Below are positions 10,627-22,399 of a stretch of DNA of 64,000 nt, in pieces. The DNA is taken from positions 126,095,347 through 126,159,346 of the forward strand of contig OY992537.1 of NCBI GenBank assembly GCA_963921195.1. Reading direction: 5' to 3'. The position numbers and the translations under genes are program-made. The number at the start of each line of letters is the position of its first letter. Within the stretch, counting starts at the first letter, position 1. This DNA is from Pegoplata infirma (taxonomy: Eukaryota; Arthropoda; Insecta; Diptera; Anthomyiidae). The notes under the pieces were generated by a model, which did not search any database, was not told where the DNA came from, and worked only from the letters and a program-made list of their open reading frames with translations.

Positions 10627-11145
10627 ATCTTTAATTCATGTTATACGGAAAGGTATGAAACCTACTTGGAAATGGAAAATGAAACGAAATGAAATACAAA
10701 GGGGAACAAAATGGAACAGGAAACAACATAAAATAAACTTTTTTTATTCAAAATTTTGTTTCTCATTTTTTTTTCCTCAAATTTCTTATTTCCCTAATAT
10801 TTCTTTTTTTACAAAATTTTTTATTCACTCCATATTTTTCACTCAATTTCTTTGTCCATTCAAATGTTTTTTTCAATGCAATTTTTTTTCACTCAAAATC
10901 ATACCAACGAATTTCGCAAAAACCTAGTTTGAGGTAAAAAAGGGTTCAAAACATCTAAAGTTAAATATGGTTTTGAATTGAGAAAAGTGTGAAAGAAAAA
11001 TTTTAATTTTTCTAAAAATTTTTAAGACATCCTGGTTTGTTTCTTACTAGTTATATTATCCAGTTATAATAATCTTCAGAAAAACTTTTAATGTCAAATT
11101 TATTTAGTTAATAGTCAATAGAACTCTATATGTGAAAATTATTTA
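10627..11145. other. Unassigned AT-rich DNA
   Basis: No gene. It begins with a purine-rich stretch of GGAAATGG/GAAACGAAATG words (10650-10730), followed by a T/C-rich tract (10740-10900). The 90-residue open frame is compositional. Bases 10940-11100 share short blocks ('gttcaaaacatct', 'agttatat') with 16590-16640. Confidence 0.35.
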
Positions 11146-11250
11146 CAGATCGCAGCCGACAAGGATTGAACCCATCATCTGTAATACTTTGCTATTAACT
11201 GCTTGTAACGTACAATCACTCTAGACCGATACGCCAAGTAGGCTGTTAAG
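11146..11250 (-). repeat. tRNA-like sequence, probably SINE head or tRNA pseudogene
   Basis: On the minus strand, GGCGTATCGGTCTAGAGTG resembles an A box. GGGTTCAATCC, about 60 bases further, matches the B-box consensus (GGTTCRANYCC). The longer-than-usual spacing would correspond to a class II tRNA with a long variable arm. No convincing full acceptor stem could be drawn, so a functional tRNA gene is unlikely. Confidence 0.45.
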
Positions 11251-11419
11251 CAAGTACACTCAAAATAATACATTAGTAGATTTACTATTTTTTTTTTGCT
11301 AATGCTGGTTAGCTAACTTTTAGCAAATTTTTAGTTGAGATTAGCATGTTAGCAAAAATATCTTGTAAACTTCATTTAGCGCATTAGCAATTTTAAACAA
11401 AATTTTAACCATTTTTTTT

Positions 11420-12308
11420 ATACCCTCCACTCTAGTGATAGAGGGTATATATAAGTTTGTCATTCCGTTTGTAACACCTCGAAATATTGGTCTAGGACCC
11501 AATAAAGTATATATATTCATGATCCTCGATCGATTTTAAGACGATCTAGCGATGTCCGTCCGTCCGTCCGTCCGTCCGTCCGTCCGTCCGTCCGTCCGTC
11601 CGTCCGTCCGTCTGTCCGTCTGTCTGTCTGTCTGTCTGTCTGTTGAAAACACGCTAACTTTTGAAAGACTTTACGGAGGCTCCTGAAGTATGGCATATAT
11701 GTTGGGCATTTACCTGGTCAGCTTGGTATTGCAATCCAGCGAAATCGATCCAGTGGTTCAAAAGTTATGAGCAAATGACTGAATTTCGGCAAGGGTTTTT
11801 CGTGAATTTACGAGATAAAAATCAAGCTAACTTTCAAAAGGCAGTTCTGAGAATGCTGAAGCCCGGCAAAAATTTTTGTCGTTCCCCTGGCCTGGTTCAT
11901 TTCGAATTTCAGCCAAATCGGTCCAGTGGTTCAAAAGTTATTAGCAAAACCGTGAATTTCAGATTAGCTTCACCTTAAATTCACGTGTTGAAAACCCGTT
12001 AAACATGTTTTAAAAACATTGTAGTCACAAAAATATTTTACAACGTAATTTGTCACTCAAAAATATTTTTACACCAAAAAAAAAAAAAAAATACACTCGA
12101 AAAAAATTTTACACTCAAAAAAAAATTTAGTAAATTATTTGTTTTTTTTTTTTTTTTTAATTAGTTTAAAAAAAGTATTTTTACACAAAATAAAATATTT
12201 CTAATCAAAAAATTTTTTTTTCACGTTAGAAAATTTGCTATCACTTAAAAAGGGCATTGTGGAGGGTATTCATAGATTCAGCCAAGTCGAATTTAACTTT
12301 TCAACTTG
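11420..12308 (+). mobile_element. HINE-B (DINE-1-like) copy
   Basis: Starts ATACCCTCCACTCTAGTGAT with an immediate hairpin, then TATATAAGTTTGTCATTCC, a long GTCC/GTCT microsatellite (11554-11642), and a body with 'ccagtggttcaaaagttat' repeated twice. The 3' end is GGAGGGTATT, the weak hairpin ATTCAGCCAAGTCGAAT and TTTTCAACTTG before a T run. The same insertion position is occupied by HINE sequence in the related transposon at 55793-61294, but is empty in the copy at 38509-40426. The 105-codon frame at 11661-11978 lies entirely in repeat body and is not conserved between copies. Confidence 0.75.
11554..11642 (+). repeat. (GTCC)n-(GTCT)n microsatellite core of HINE-B
   Basis: About 22 tetranucleotide units, GTCC first and then GTCT, within the HINE-B body. 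Shorter GTCY tracts occupy the same relative place in all HINE copies in the window. Confidence 0.95.
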
Positions 12309-13029
12309 TTTTTTGCTAAATTTAAAATTGAGTTGACCAAATTTTTACAAGCTTTTTTCCTAATATTAGCAAAAATAAATGCCCGAGTAAAAAGGAATTT
12401 ATATAAATGTATATTATTTTATATGTTTTCATAAAACCATATACAACTATATGAGTCAAAGTATAAAATTATATCTCACTTTGAAATTTTCCAATTTTTT
12501 TAAATGATGTCATATAAAATTATATCTAATTATATTGTTCATAATATATTAATATAAATGGTAGATGTAATCATACGTTGCTCATAAAACTTAATCCGAT
12601 TTCATACATTATTATACGTGACTTTATATCTAATTATGTATAGGACTTTACTAAACAAAAAATCAAGTATCAATTTATGTATAATTATATATGACTAATA
12701 TAATACCATTTAAAACTATATATGGTTCCATACTAAAAAATTTCCAACAAAAATAATAGATATAATTATATGTGTCTTAAACGATAACATATCTGTGTTT
12801 GTATGGTACTATATATACGCAAATTTCGTCTAAACTCAATATATATTTATAAATGGTCGCATATGTAATGGAATATATATTTTGATATAATCATGTATAA
12901 AAAAAATATTATTTTGACCAAACAACTAGCCATATATAATTATATATGCCAGTATTTCAAAATTTATTTTTGTGTGTCAACATATATGGTTATACAAAAC
13001 TTTTGATTGTATCATATAAGATTACATAT

Positions 13030-13950
13030 GATTTTTGGAAACCCGAGTTCGATTCCCGGCCCAGTCGAGAAAAAAAAGTTTTTTTTTATTTTTTTTTTAA
13101 TAGAAAACACTTTTTTATTGCGTTTAATTTTTTTAGAACTAAAAAATTTTCATTTTTGGAATTTTTGCAATCATTTTTAAAAAAATATTTTTCTTTTACA
13201 TAGTTATATATAACTATATTTGATTTATTATAAAATTATCTATTATTTTTGGGAACCCGAGTTCGATTCCAGAAAAAAAATATATTTTTTTTTATTTTTT
13301 TTAAATAGAAAACACTTTTTTATTGCATTTATTTTTTTTAGAACTAAACATTTTTCTTTTTTTGAATTTTTGCAATCATTTTTAAAAAATTATATTAATG
13401 GAATTCACGTCAGAAATTTTAGTCTTGCAAAATTGCGCAATGTCAAAATTGCAACTTTTTTTGCTTGTTTCTTTGTGAATAAAAGCAATTGTTTTTATAT
13501 TAAAATAAATTGCAAATCATTTCTTGCAACTACGCATCATATAAAAGGTAATAGAAAAATAACAATTTTATTAAAAAAATTTAAAAAAAAAATGTTGCAA
13601 TATTGCACTGTTGCAAGGGTCAAAAAATTCTGAAGTGAATACCCTGATTGTTTTTATATAGTTCTATATAACTAAGTATATTTAATTTATTATAAAATTA
13701 TCTATCATTTTTGGGAACCCGAGTTCGATTCCAGAAAAAGATATATTTTTTTATTTTTTTTTTAAATAGAAAACACTTTTTTATTGCATTTGTTTTTTTA
13801 TAACTTAAAAAATGTTACTTTTTGAATTTTTGCAATCATTTTTAAAAATTTATATTGCATTTATATAGTTAATAATAACTATATTTGGTTTAAATGATCA
13901 AATTATCAATGATTTTTGGAACCCGATCTCAAATCTAATTCTGATTTCCT
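13030..13950 (+). repeat. ~210-bp tandem units with T-arm/B-box motif in E1
   Basis: The block GGAACCCGAGTTCGATTCC recurs at 13036, 13252 and 13717, with a decayed copy at 13917. Each is followed by an A-run, TTTTTTATT, 'aaatagaaaacacttttttattgc' and 'gaatttttgcaatcattttt'. GTTCGATTCC fits the Pol III B-box, but no A box lies ~50 bases upstream, so these are isolated T-arm-like motifs. The first seven bases, CCCGAGT, equal the tip of the transposon. The 85- and 137-codon open frames are simply these repeats. Confidence 0.8.
13397..13649. mobile_element. Small MITE inserted in E1 unit
   Basis: About 250 bp present in E1 but absent from the matching place in its sister (21600-21615). Inverted tips are ATGGAATTCACGTCAGAA and TTCTGAAGTGAATACCCTG, followed by complementary TTGCAA-rich arms. 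A 3-bp ATT may be duplicated. It has CAGGGTATTCACTTCAG-type ends on the right, possibly hAT-related. Confidence 0.6.
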
Positions 13951-14246
13951 GATTCCATGAAAAATTTCAAACTTTTAAGCCAAAGTCTTATTTCACTTTG
14001 GAAGCCTATGACTTAGAAATAAGGCATACCATGGAAGCCCCTAATAGCGCTGTACGTCATTCCATTTTTTTTTTTTTGCAAATTTTATCAAAAATTTTCT
14101 AAGTCTTTTTGAAAATTGTGTACAAGTGAATAACATATTTAATTGGATGTAATCATATATTACTATATGTTAGATCAATTTGATATAATTAGATACGATC
14201 AATTTATTTAAAATTAAGTCTTTTAAAGTTGTTATTTGCTAACAAC

Positions 14247-14320
14247 GTCCGCTGGTCTAGAGGTTAGAGATTGCGATTACAAAACGGAAGACTTGTGGTT
14301 CTAATCCCCGTCCGTTCGAA
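14247..14320 (+). repeat. tRNA-like module in E1
   Basis: GTCCGCTGGTCTAGAGGTTA resembles the D-arm/A-box of Glu/Asp-type tRNAs. About 40 bases later GTGGTTCTAATCCCC occupies the T-arm/B-box place. The T stem is imperfect and no acceptor stem closes, so it is a tRNA-derived relic. It is retained in sister elements at 23018-23092 and 25308-25384, always about 1-1.5 kb from the right end of the element. Confidence 0.65.
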
Positions 14321-14381
14321 GTTTTTTTTTTTTTATTTATTTTCAGTTTGACATTATTATATCTAAAAATAAATCTAAAAA

Positions 14382-15300
14382 CCCGAGTAAAAAAGATCTG
14401 ATATAATCATATATGCTATTATATAATTATTTATATTTATATATGGTTATGCATGAACTTTGATATGGACATATAAGTTTTTATATAGCATTGTATTTTT
14501 CCTTATTTTTTAATATGATAACATACATATTCATATCTATTTATGTACCGATCTATATGAAATTCGATATGACATATAAGGTCGGGAATTTTTAGATATG
14601 GCAGATAAAACGATATATGATTTTATTTATAATTATATCCCGAAAAAATTTTCAAAATTTTCTAAGTCCCGTACAATTAAAAAATTTTCAAGTTCTAAAA
14701 AATTTTATGAAAATTTTCCAAAGTCCCGGACACAAAATTTGTTTCGCAATTTTTTTTTTTTTTAGTAAAAAAATCATTGAAAATGTTTTTAGGAGAAATT
14801 TTATGTTTTTAACAAATTTTTAAGTTCCGAAAAAATGTTTTTAAATTTTCTAAGACACAAACATTTTTGGAATTTTTAAATCCCTTAAAAATGATTTTAC
14901 AAAAAAAAAAATTGACAATTTTTTAATAATTTGCCAAGTCCCGAAAAAATTCCGAAGAATGCAATAAAAACACTTCTAATTGATAATGTATCCAATCTGA
15001 TAAAATAATTTCTAATTTCACGTTTAAAATTCCAAAAAATGTTACCACATTTCATCTAATAATATAAAAATTTATCTAATTTTAACAGATAAGATATGAT
15101 TTAATACAATTGGATAGACCCATTTTTGGGATCAAACTTAATCAAATTTGATACTATTTTATCAAAAATAATAGAATTTGATATAATCGTATAATATTCG
15201 ATCCGCCAATTTTCGGATCAAAATTAATATGGATGTACATAAAAGCATATCTGTTCATATATAATTAAATATTGCTTCATATAACTTTTTTTTACTCGGG
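14382..15300 (+). mobile_element. CCCGAGTAAAAA-ended transposon E2 (short form) nested in E1
   Basis: A 919-bp element with ends CCCGAGTAAAAAAGATCTG and TTTTTTTTACTCGGG, flanked by AA duplications. The sister of its host (23150-23160) lacks it and shows the clean site 'aaatctaaaaacagaaacatt'. The interior has 'ctaagtcccgaaaaaatt' blocks and a right sub-terminal 'GCCAATTTTCGGATCAAA' block. It is closely related to 56226-57138 and 57831-59427. Confidence 0.9.
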
Positions 15301-15369
15301 AACAGAAACATTTTTTGGATAAAAATGTATCCAATAATTTTTTTATAAAATCAAGATATCAGATATTAT

Positions 15370-15665
15370 AAGATAACTTTGGCGCGGCCAAATTTCGGAT
15401 GAAATTACATTATATAATATCCAATTTAATATAAAATCATGATATTGGATATTTTAAGATAACTTTGGCGCGGCCAATTTCCGGATGAAATTACATCATA
15501 TCATATCATATTTAATACAAAATCATGATAATAGATAATTTGGGATAACTTTGGCGCGGCCAATTTCCGGATGAAATCACATACAATCAAATATTAAACT
15601 GTAACTTCATATATTATAAGATGTTATGAGATAACTTTGGCGCGGCCAATTTTCGGATGAAATTT
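15370..15665 (+). repeat. Four GC-rich subrepeats (GGCGCGGCCAA) near right end of E1
   Basis: ATAACTTTGGCGCGGCCAA followed by TTTCGGATGAAAT occurs four times (about 15372, 15467, 15543 and 15631; spacing 76-95 bp). The 10-bp all-GC core stands out in >80% AT flanks. The same four units are at 23228-23525 in the sister copy. A role as transposase- or host-factor-binding sites is only a guess. Confidence 0.8.
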
Positions 15666-15793
15666 AGCAAAATCAGATCCAATAAATTATATATAATTTT
15701 ATAAGATAACATGTTTTACCATACAATTTTTTTTTACTCGGGTGGTCATTTTTTTTTTATTTTCAGAAACCTTAAAATGGCGCTATCTTGGCG

Positions 15794-15827
<34 letters not shown>

Positions 15828-16315
15828 AGCATTCCCGAAAATTTTAAAATGCTTATATCTCGGTAAATATTGCCGACACAACAAAAAGTCCAAAAGCATT
15901 TTTGTAGCTCTCAACACGTAGAACAAGACCGCAAATAGTCAAAAGCTCTCCGAGTAATATTTTCAAAGTTATCAAGTTTTTAATTCTCAAGACCCCAGTG
16001 GTCCCCTATAATCACGTATCTCAAAAACTAAGCAAGGTAGAGCGAAACGGGCACAAATTTTGGATCAAAAACTATGACGATTTTTAAGGAACCCAACTAG
16101 GTCTAGGCCCATCGGGGTCTGGACCTATCGGGTCCGAACCCAATGGGGTCCTCAAATGTGTATGAACTAAGTTAAAAAAAATAAAAATTTAGTTAACTAA
16201 TTATTGGCAAAACATTTTTGCTAACTTTAGCAAAAAAATTGTGGGTTCAAAATCAGCAAATTTTCTGTTAGGTTTACAAGCTTTTTTTGCTAACATTACA
16301 GTTTTTTTTTGAGTG

Positions 16316-16489
16316 CATTTTTAATTTTTTTGAGAAAATCGCCATTTTGAATTGATTACTCAACACCATCTTAGAATAAAAGGCTGAAAATTGGTGTCCA
16401 AGTTGCATTTAATAAGTACTAAAACATATCCAAAAATAAAATAAATCGGAAGGGATCGGGTCTAAAAGTGAGTGATTTGGCCTGGAATA
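16316..16489. other. Unassigned short spacer
   Basis: No feature beyond AT-rich DNA; it includes 'ggaagggatcgggtct'. Confidence 0.3.
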
Positions 16490-16587
16490 CCCCATATATA
16501 CTTTATGGGGTCATAGACCGATATTTTGATGCGTTACACACGAAATGACAAAGTGAGTATAACCCCATAATGTAGTTGGAGGGTATA
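16490..16587 (-). mobile_element. HINE-A 5'-end fragment
   Basis: Minus-strand 5' end only: ATACCCTCCAACTACATTAT, then 'gtatacccc'-like and 'tttgtcatttcgtgtgtaac' blocks, breaking off after the 'ggggtcatagaccgatatt' block. Confidence 0.7.
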
Positions 16588-17998
16588 AAAAGTGTTCAAA
16601 ACATCTAGTTATAATTTTTTTAATCTCCTGGAATCTATGGGTAATTATTTTTGACGTTTGTTTCTTAAGTCTTTTGATTTAAACAGAAAAATATAAACGC
16701 TTTGGTAGAACCATGCTCAGTAGGGTAGAGAAAATTTTTCTTTTTTCAAAATTCAAAATTTTCGGGATCGGAATAGTTGCCTTTTATGGTCAATATTACA
16801 CCACTCTGTGGTACAGGGTATAATGAGTTTGTGCTAATGTTTGTAACTACCTGAAATATTGGTCCCAGACCTACCTTCAAGTATACCGATCGACTCAGAA
16901 TTACTTTTTGAGTCGATTTAGCGATGTCCGTCTGTCCATCTATCGTTTAAGCACGATACAGGTCGCAATTTTCAATTAATTGACTTGAAATTTGAAACTT
17001 AAGCAAGGGCGAATCCTATTGAAATTGGAGAAAATCGCTCCATGTTAAGACCTAGCCTCCATACAAACGCCCCTTTGAATTCGGCTTAAATGACTCTAAT
17101 AATCGTATTATAATAGATATCGTTTTAAAATTAAAAAGTAATAAAATTTTGTATGCACGAATCATCATTCCAAATTTCAAAGGAATCGTCAGTCCTTCTG
17201 GTAGTCCCCATACAAACCACCCTCCCATATTCACATAATTCCCTCAAAATTCATTAAAACGGAAATATTTGATAACAATTTTATTTTTAGGTGTTAAACG
17301 TGAACTTTAGTAACCTAAATAAATCGGAATATAATTGGGCCATTTGTGGACTTAGTCCCCGATATAAAAATTTCGACCGATATTCAGTTAAATAGGTCTA
17401 TTGACTAGGGTTTCTAAATTACCGGACTTTTTCAATTCCCTGGAAAGCGTTGTAAAAAAATTGTATTCCCGAGAATTTTTTGATTACAACAAATTATGAA
17501 TCTTATCGTGCATTAAATATTATTTTTCAAAATATTGCCGCATTTTTCAATTTTAAACTCCCTCTGATGCCTCTTTTGTATAATAGTTTTCTTGACTTCT
17601 ATTTTAAACGTAGAAAATTCACAAAAATCTAATTTTTGTAGAAATATTAACCCTTACCCAACAAAAAATTGTGCTTACACCGAAGCAGATTTGTAAGGGA
17701 AAATTCTCGATTCCTCCCTTACAAAGCGATCTCCCACTAAAAAGCACTTGTTTGTGATCCAAAAAGCGCATTATATGCAGGTTTTTTTTTTTAATATTTC
17801 ATGCCTGAAAAGGAGCTTCCTTGAAGCGGTTCATTCATCCCTTTTTTCATGCATATATTAAGCACGATTTTTAAATATTTTATGCCTGAAAAAGAGCTTC
17901 CTTGAAGCGCTTCATTCATCCCTCTTTTCAAGCATATATTAAGCACAATATTTAATAATTTTATGCCTGAAGAGTCTTACCAACCATATAATGCGCTT

Positions 17999-18223
17999 GC
18001 AAATGCCCCGCATTGGCCAGGCATCGCAAACAAATTTTGGGCAAAGCAGAACTCGAGAATCTGGAAGAAATCGCAGTCATGGACCTCATGCGCATTAAAT
18101 TGTTTGCAACATGGACTAACGCGTTTTATCCTCGTCGCTGAAGGAACATGTGGTATTGCTATGGACCAGCCGGTCTATGCGAGGAGTTCAAAATTTTGAG
18201 CTCCGCCACCCCTAACCTAACCT
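17999..18223 (+). mobile_element. Severely 5'-truncated LINE end L2
   Basis: A 225-bp insertion flanked by a 17-bp duplication AACCATATAATGCGCTT (17982-17998; 18224-18240) and ending CCCTAACCTAACCT. Its first ~150 bases in one frame encode the extreme ORF2 C-terminus, CPAL-type start followed by ~45 residues to a TGA, homologous in layout to the ends of the frames at 8125-8937 and 38896-39963 but from a different family. Confidence 0.85.
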
Positions 18224-18534
18224 AACCATATAATGCGCTTTTTGGATCAAAAACAAGTGCTTTTAAGTGGGAGATCGCATTTATAAAATCATGCCTTCGC
18301 AAAGCAGGTTTATAAGGGAGGAATCAAGAATTTTCCCTTACAAACCTGCAAACGTTTAAAGAAGATGCAATGTAATTTAAATTATTTAAAAAAAAATGTA
18401 CAGCAAATTACCAAATATTAAAACAACAATTTGCAACGTTGTACAAAAAAACACAATTACTTTGCGCAAACAAAACTTAACACCCCGAGTAAAAATGAAT
18501 ACATATAATTTTACATTATTTGATGTATGTATAT

Positions 18535-20064
18535 TAGGGCGGGTCGATTTTTTTTGTCAAAAATCGTATAGCAAAAACATAATCTACAAGAAATTCTAAG
18601 AACATTTCCCAAAGAAACCATGTTTCTAAAATCAAACCCTATACCGCGCCTAACGGCATGAAGATTTGTCCGTCCGTCCTATTTTTCATAAGCAAAACAT
18701 AGAACTTGACTCTTTTTTGGTGTTTGTGTTAATTTTTTAGCTTTGGTGTGCTCTGACGTATATAGTAAAATTTCATTGGCAACATTTTTGTAGAACATTT
18801 CATCCCCACCCTCCCCCTCTTTCGGGGTGTTTTTAGCGATTTGTAGAATAGAGCCACAAAATACCGTTATGAGAGGGAGTTAGAGGGTTAATATGTTTCA
18901 CAAAATTATTTGCCATAATATTTTCTACAAACTTGCTGAACATACCCTTCACCTCAGATGTAAAGAAAACATAGTTTTATATACCGATATGCTGCAAAAA
19001 CATATCCAGCGGGAATGTTTTACTAATTGCCGCTGGAAAAAATTTGAACAATTTTTAGGATTATGACCGGTAAGTACTTATATTAGACATAATCCCTGAA
19101 ATGGAGAAATAAATAATTAGATTGATTTGTAATGAAAACGCCACAGACGAAAAATTATAAATAGAAATTTTAACAATTAATCGCTGCTGTTATCGTTAAT
19201 CCATGATAATTTTACTGCATTATTTATTTTATATTGGGCTGCAGTATATTAACATGTAGTGTGATACTCTGAAAGTAAGTGCAGGGGTTGTGGGTTCGAT
19301 TCCCTCCAAAGCCTTTGTATTCTTATTACAAAGTGAAGCTGGTGCTGCGGATTTTTTTTAGTAAATAAAAGTAAGTAATTGGGGATCATAATGATATTTC
19401 GTAAAAAAAAAAAACACAGATACTTCTGTGGGATGAATTTGGAGAGTTGCATATCGGAAAGGAAAAAAGCTGTGTTCGATAAAAATGTTTGATAACTAAT
19501 TATTTTTTTTACATCAGTATTTGATCTCTTTTGAGTAAAAATAATTTTTGTAAAAAAAAATTTTCGAGTGTAAATTTTTTTTAATGTAATTTTTTTTTGA
19601 GTGTAATATTTTTTTTACGTTTTTTGAGTGACAAAAATAGTTTCTAAAATATTTTTTTCGGCTTACCATTCCTTTTCAAAGCGTGTTTAGCGTTTTCTTC
19701 AACACGGGAGTTCGGGTTAAAACCCATCTGAAATTTCCCATTTTGCTAATAACTTATGAACCACTGGACAGATTTCGCTGAAATTTAGTATTAATCTGAC
19801 CGGAAGTATAACAAATATATACGCAACGCTCCAGCAGCTTGCCGTATATATTTTTCATTCTTCTGCTAACATTTGAAAGTTAGCGTGTTTCACACAGACA
19901 GAAAAACAGACGGATGGACGGATTTTCATGTCGTTAGGCGCGGTATAGGGTTTGATTTTAGACCAATGGTTTCTTTGGAAAAGTTTCTTAGAATTTCTTG
20001 TAGATTTTGTTTTTGCTATACGATTTTTCAGTTTTTTTCGATCCATACAAATCGACCCGCCCTA
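18535..20064. mobile_element. hAT-like non-autonomous transposon in E0
   Basis: Inverted ends TAGGGCGGGTCGATTT (18535) and AAATCGACCCGCCCTA (ending 20064) with a perfect 8-bp duplication ATGTATAT (18527-18534; 20065-20072). Terminal arms match over about 130 bp, including 'aaatcaaaccctataccgcg' on the left and its inverse at 19933-19952. The interior carries DINE-B-like pieces (GTCC near 18668; inverse body 19640-19910) and a B-box-like GGGTTCGATTCCCTCC at 19290. No transposase frame. Confidence 0.9.
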
Positions 20065-21620
20065 ATGTATATATAGCCATATGAAATAATATGTTTTCAT
20101 ATCAAACAAAGTACATAATTATATCTCGCATTGAGTTTTTCCAAATTTTTTAAATGGAGTTATATAAAATTACATCTAATGATAACCATATTAATATATA
20201 AATACATGTGGGAGACATAATCATATGTGACACATATAACTTAATCTGATTGCATACATATTTATATGTGACTTAATATCAAATAACGTATACGAGCATA
20301 TTTAAAAAAAATCCAATATCATTATATATATAATTATATATGACTTACAAGAAACCATTTAAAATTATATATGACTTACAAGAAACCATTTAAAACTATA
20401 TATGGTTCCATCTTAAAAAACGAAAAAAAAAAATTTCAAATATAATTATATATGGTCGCACATATAACTCTATATACAGTTATATAAAACTATACATGGC
20501 ATCAAACATTTATTTTTTTAATATTATTAAAGATATAATTATAAATGGCTTATGAGATACCGTATATAGTTTTGTAAGGTACCATATAAACCCGAGTAAA
20601 AAGGAATTTATATAAATGTATATTATTTTATATGTTTTCATAAAACCATATACAAGTATATGAGTCAAAGTATAAAATTATATCTCACTTTGAAATTTTC
20701 CAATTTTTTTAAATGATGTCATATAAAATCATATCTAATTATATTGTTCATAATATATTAATATAAATGGTAGATGTAATCATACGTTGCACATAAAACT
20801 TAATCCGATTTCATACATTATTATACGTGACTTTATATCTAATTATGTATAGGACTTTACTAAACAAAAAATCCAGTATCAATTTATGTATAATTATATA
20901 TGACTAATATAATACCATTTAAAACTATATATGGTTCCATACTAAAAAAATTTCCAACAAAAATAATAGATATAATTATATGTGTCTTAAACGATAACAT
21001 ATCTGTGTTTGTATGGTACTATATATACGCAAATTTCGTCTAAACTCAATATATATTTATAAATGGTCGCATATGTAATGGAATATATATTTTTATATAA
21101 TCATGTATAAAAAAATATTTTTTTGACCAAACAACTAGCCATATATAATTATATATGCTAGTATTTCAAAATTTTTTTTTGTGTGTCAACATATATGGTT
21201 ATACAAAACTTTTTATTGGATCATATAAGATTACATATGATTTTTGGGAATCCGAGTTCGATTCCCGGCCCAGTCGAGAAAAAAAAGTTTTTTTTTTATT
21301 TTTTTTTAAATAGAAAACACTTTTTTATTGCATTTTATTTTTTTAGAACTAAAAAATTTTCATTTTTGAAATTTTTGCAATCATTTTAAAAAAATTATAT
21401 TTCTTGTATATAGTTATATATAACTATATTTAATTTATTATAAAATTATCTATAATTTTTGGGAACCCGAGTTCGATTCCAGAAAAAAAAATATATTTTT
21501 TTTATTTTTTTAAATAGAAAACACTTTTTTATTGCATTTATTTGTTTTAGAACTAAAAATTTTTCTTTTTTTGAATTTTTGCAATCATTTTTAAAAAATT
21601 ATATTGCTTTTATATAGTTA

Positions 21621-22399
21621 TTAGACTGCCCAGAAAAAAAGCGAAGTTTTTATTTTCTTGGGGGATACCTGCAAATTTTGTTCCTTTTTGTGCAAAAAAA
21701 TTTCGGTTTTTTTTTGGGATTTTTAAAATAATATCTAGAGGTCGCGATCTCGCGTTTTATAACGATTTATTTTTTTTGAGTTTTTTATTATTTTAAATTG
21801 TTAAATATGATTAATATGATAAAATATTAATAATTTCAGACAAAAAAAAATTAAATTAAAAATTAAATATCGCTCATTCCATGAGATGTCTCCCAGCATC
21901 TAATCAAATGTTCCTTAATTTATTTGAAATTTTGCACACATGAACACTATGAAGCTATTAAAATAAATCAGTTGTTAGTTCCGAGAAAATCCGTGAATTC
22001 GCGAATATATTCGCGTTCGCGAATTCGTGGATTTTCGCGAAACTAAAAACGAATTTATTTTAATTGCTCCATAGTGTACCTGTGTGCGAAATTTCAAATA
22101 AATTAAAGAACATTTGATTAGATGCTGGGAGACATCTCATGGAATGAGCGATATTTAATTTTTAATTTATTTTTTTTTTGTCTGAAATTATTAATATTTT
22201 ATCATATTAATCATATTTAACAATTTAAAATAATAAAAAACTCAAAAAAAATAAATCGTTATAAAACGCGAGATCGCGACCTCTAGATATTATTTTAAAA
22301 ATCCCAAAAAAAAACCGAAATTTTTTTGCACAAAAAGGAACAAAATTCGCAGGTATCCCCCAAGAAAATAACAACTTTGTTTTTTTCTGGGCAGTCTAA
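21621..22399. mobile_element. 779-bp near-perfect palindromic transposon (fold-back MITE)
   Basis: The whole element is two ~385-bp inverted arms meeting at a centre near 22010 (CGCGAATATATTCGCG region), with almost no spacer. Tips TTAGACTGCCCAG and CTGGGCAGTCTAA are flanked by a 6-bp duplication TAGTTA (21615-21620; 22400-22405), and the sister E1 lacks it. Arm identity is very high by eye, with mismatches mostly within 50 bp of the centre. Non-coding. Mobilised presumably by a transposase recognising both tips; superfamily not assigned. Confidence 0.9.

Larger units (their letters stand above)
12382..15742 (+). mobile_element. CCCGAGTAAAAA-ended transposon E1 (long form)
   Basis: Ends CCCGAGTAAAAAGGAATTT (12382) and TTTTTTTTACTCGGG (ending 15742), flanked by TG duplications. 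Removing element plus one TG restores 'aaataaatggtc', matching the empty sister site at 38735. Order of parts: a TATA-rich arm of degenerate ATATAATTATATATG words (to ~13025), three to four ~210-bp units with ACCCGAGTTCGATTCC (13030-13950), a tRNA-like module (14247-14320), nested E2 (14382-15300), four units with GGCGCGGCCAA (15370-15665), and the right tip. It is ~90-95% identical to 20591-23598. No transposase, hence non-autonomous. Confidence 0.85.
11257..16315. mobile_element. CACTCA-ended DNA transposon X1 with nested insertions
   Basis: Ends CACTCAAAATAATAC (11257) and ACAGTTTTTTTTTGAGTG (ending 16315). Flanks are TA and CA, so the 2-bp duplication seen for sister copies is not preserved here. 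Sub-terminal TTAGCTAAC, TAGCAAA and 'acaagctttttttgctaac' words occur at both sides. The right part contains a GC-richer block (16095-16145) alternating 'gggtcc' and 'ccaatggggtcc' that is shared with 38509-40426 and 55793-61294. Nested within are a HINE-B (11420-12308) and a CCCGAG element (12382-15742). Non-coding. Confidence 0.8.

Noticed and set aside
12946..13633. 85- and 137-residue open frames with repeated Lys/Phe-rich stretches
   Set aside because: They are translations of the ~210-bp tandem units; the similarity between them reflects DNA repeats.
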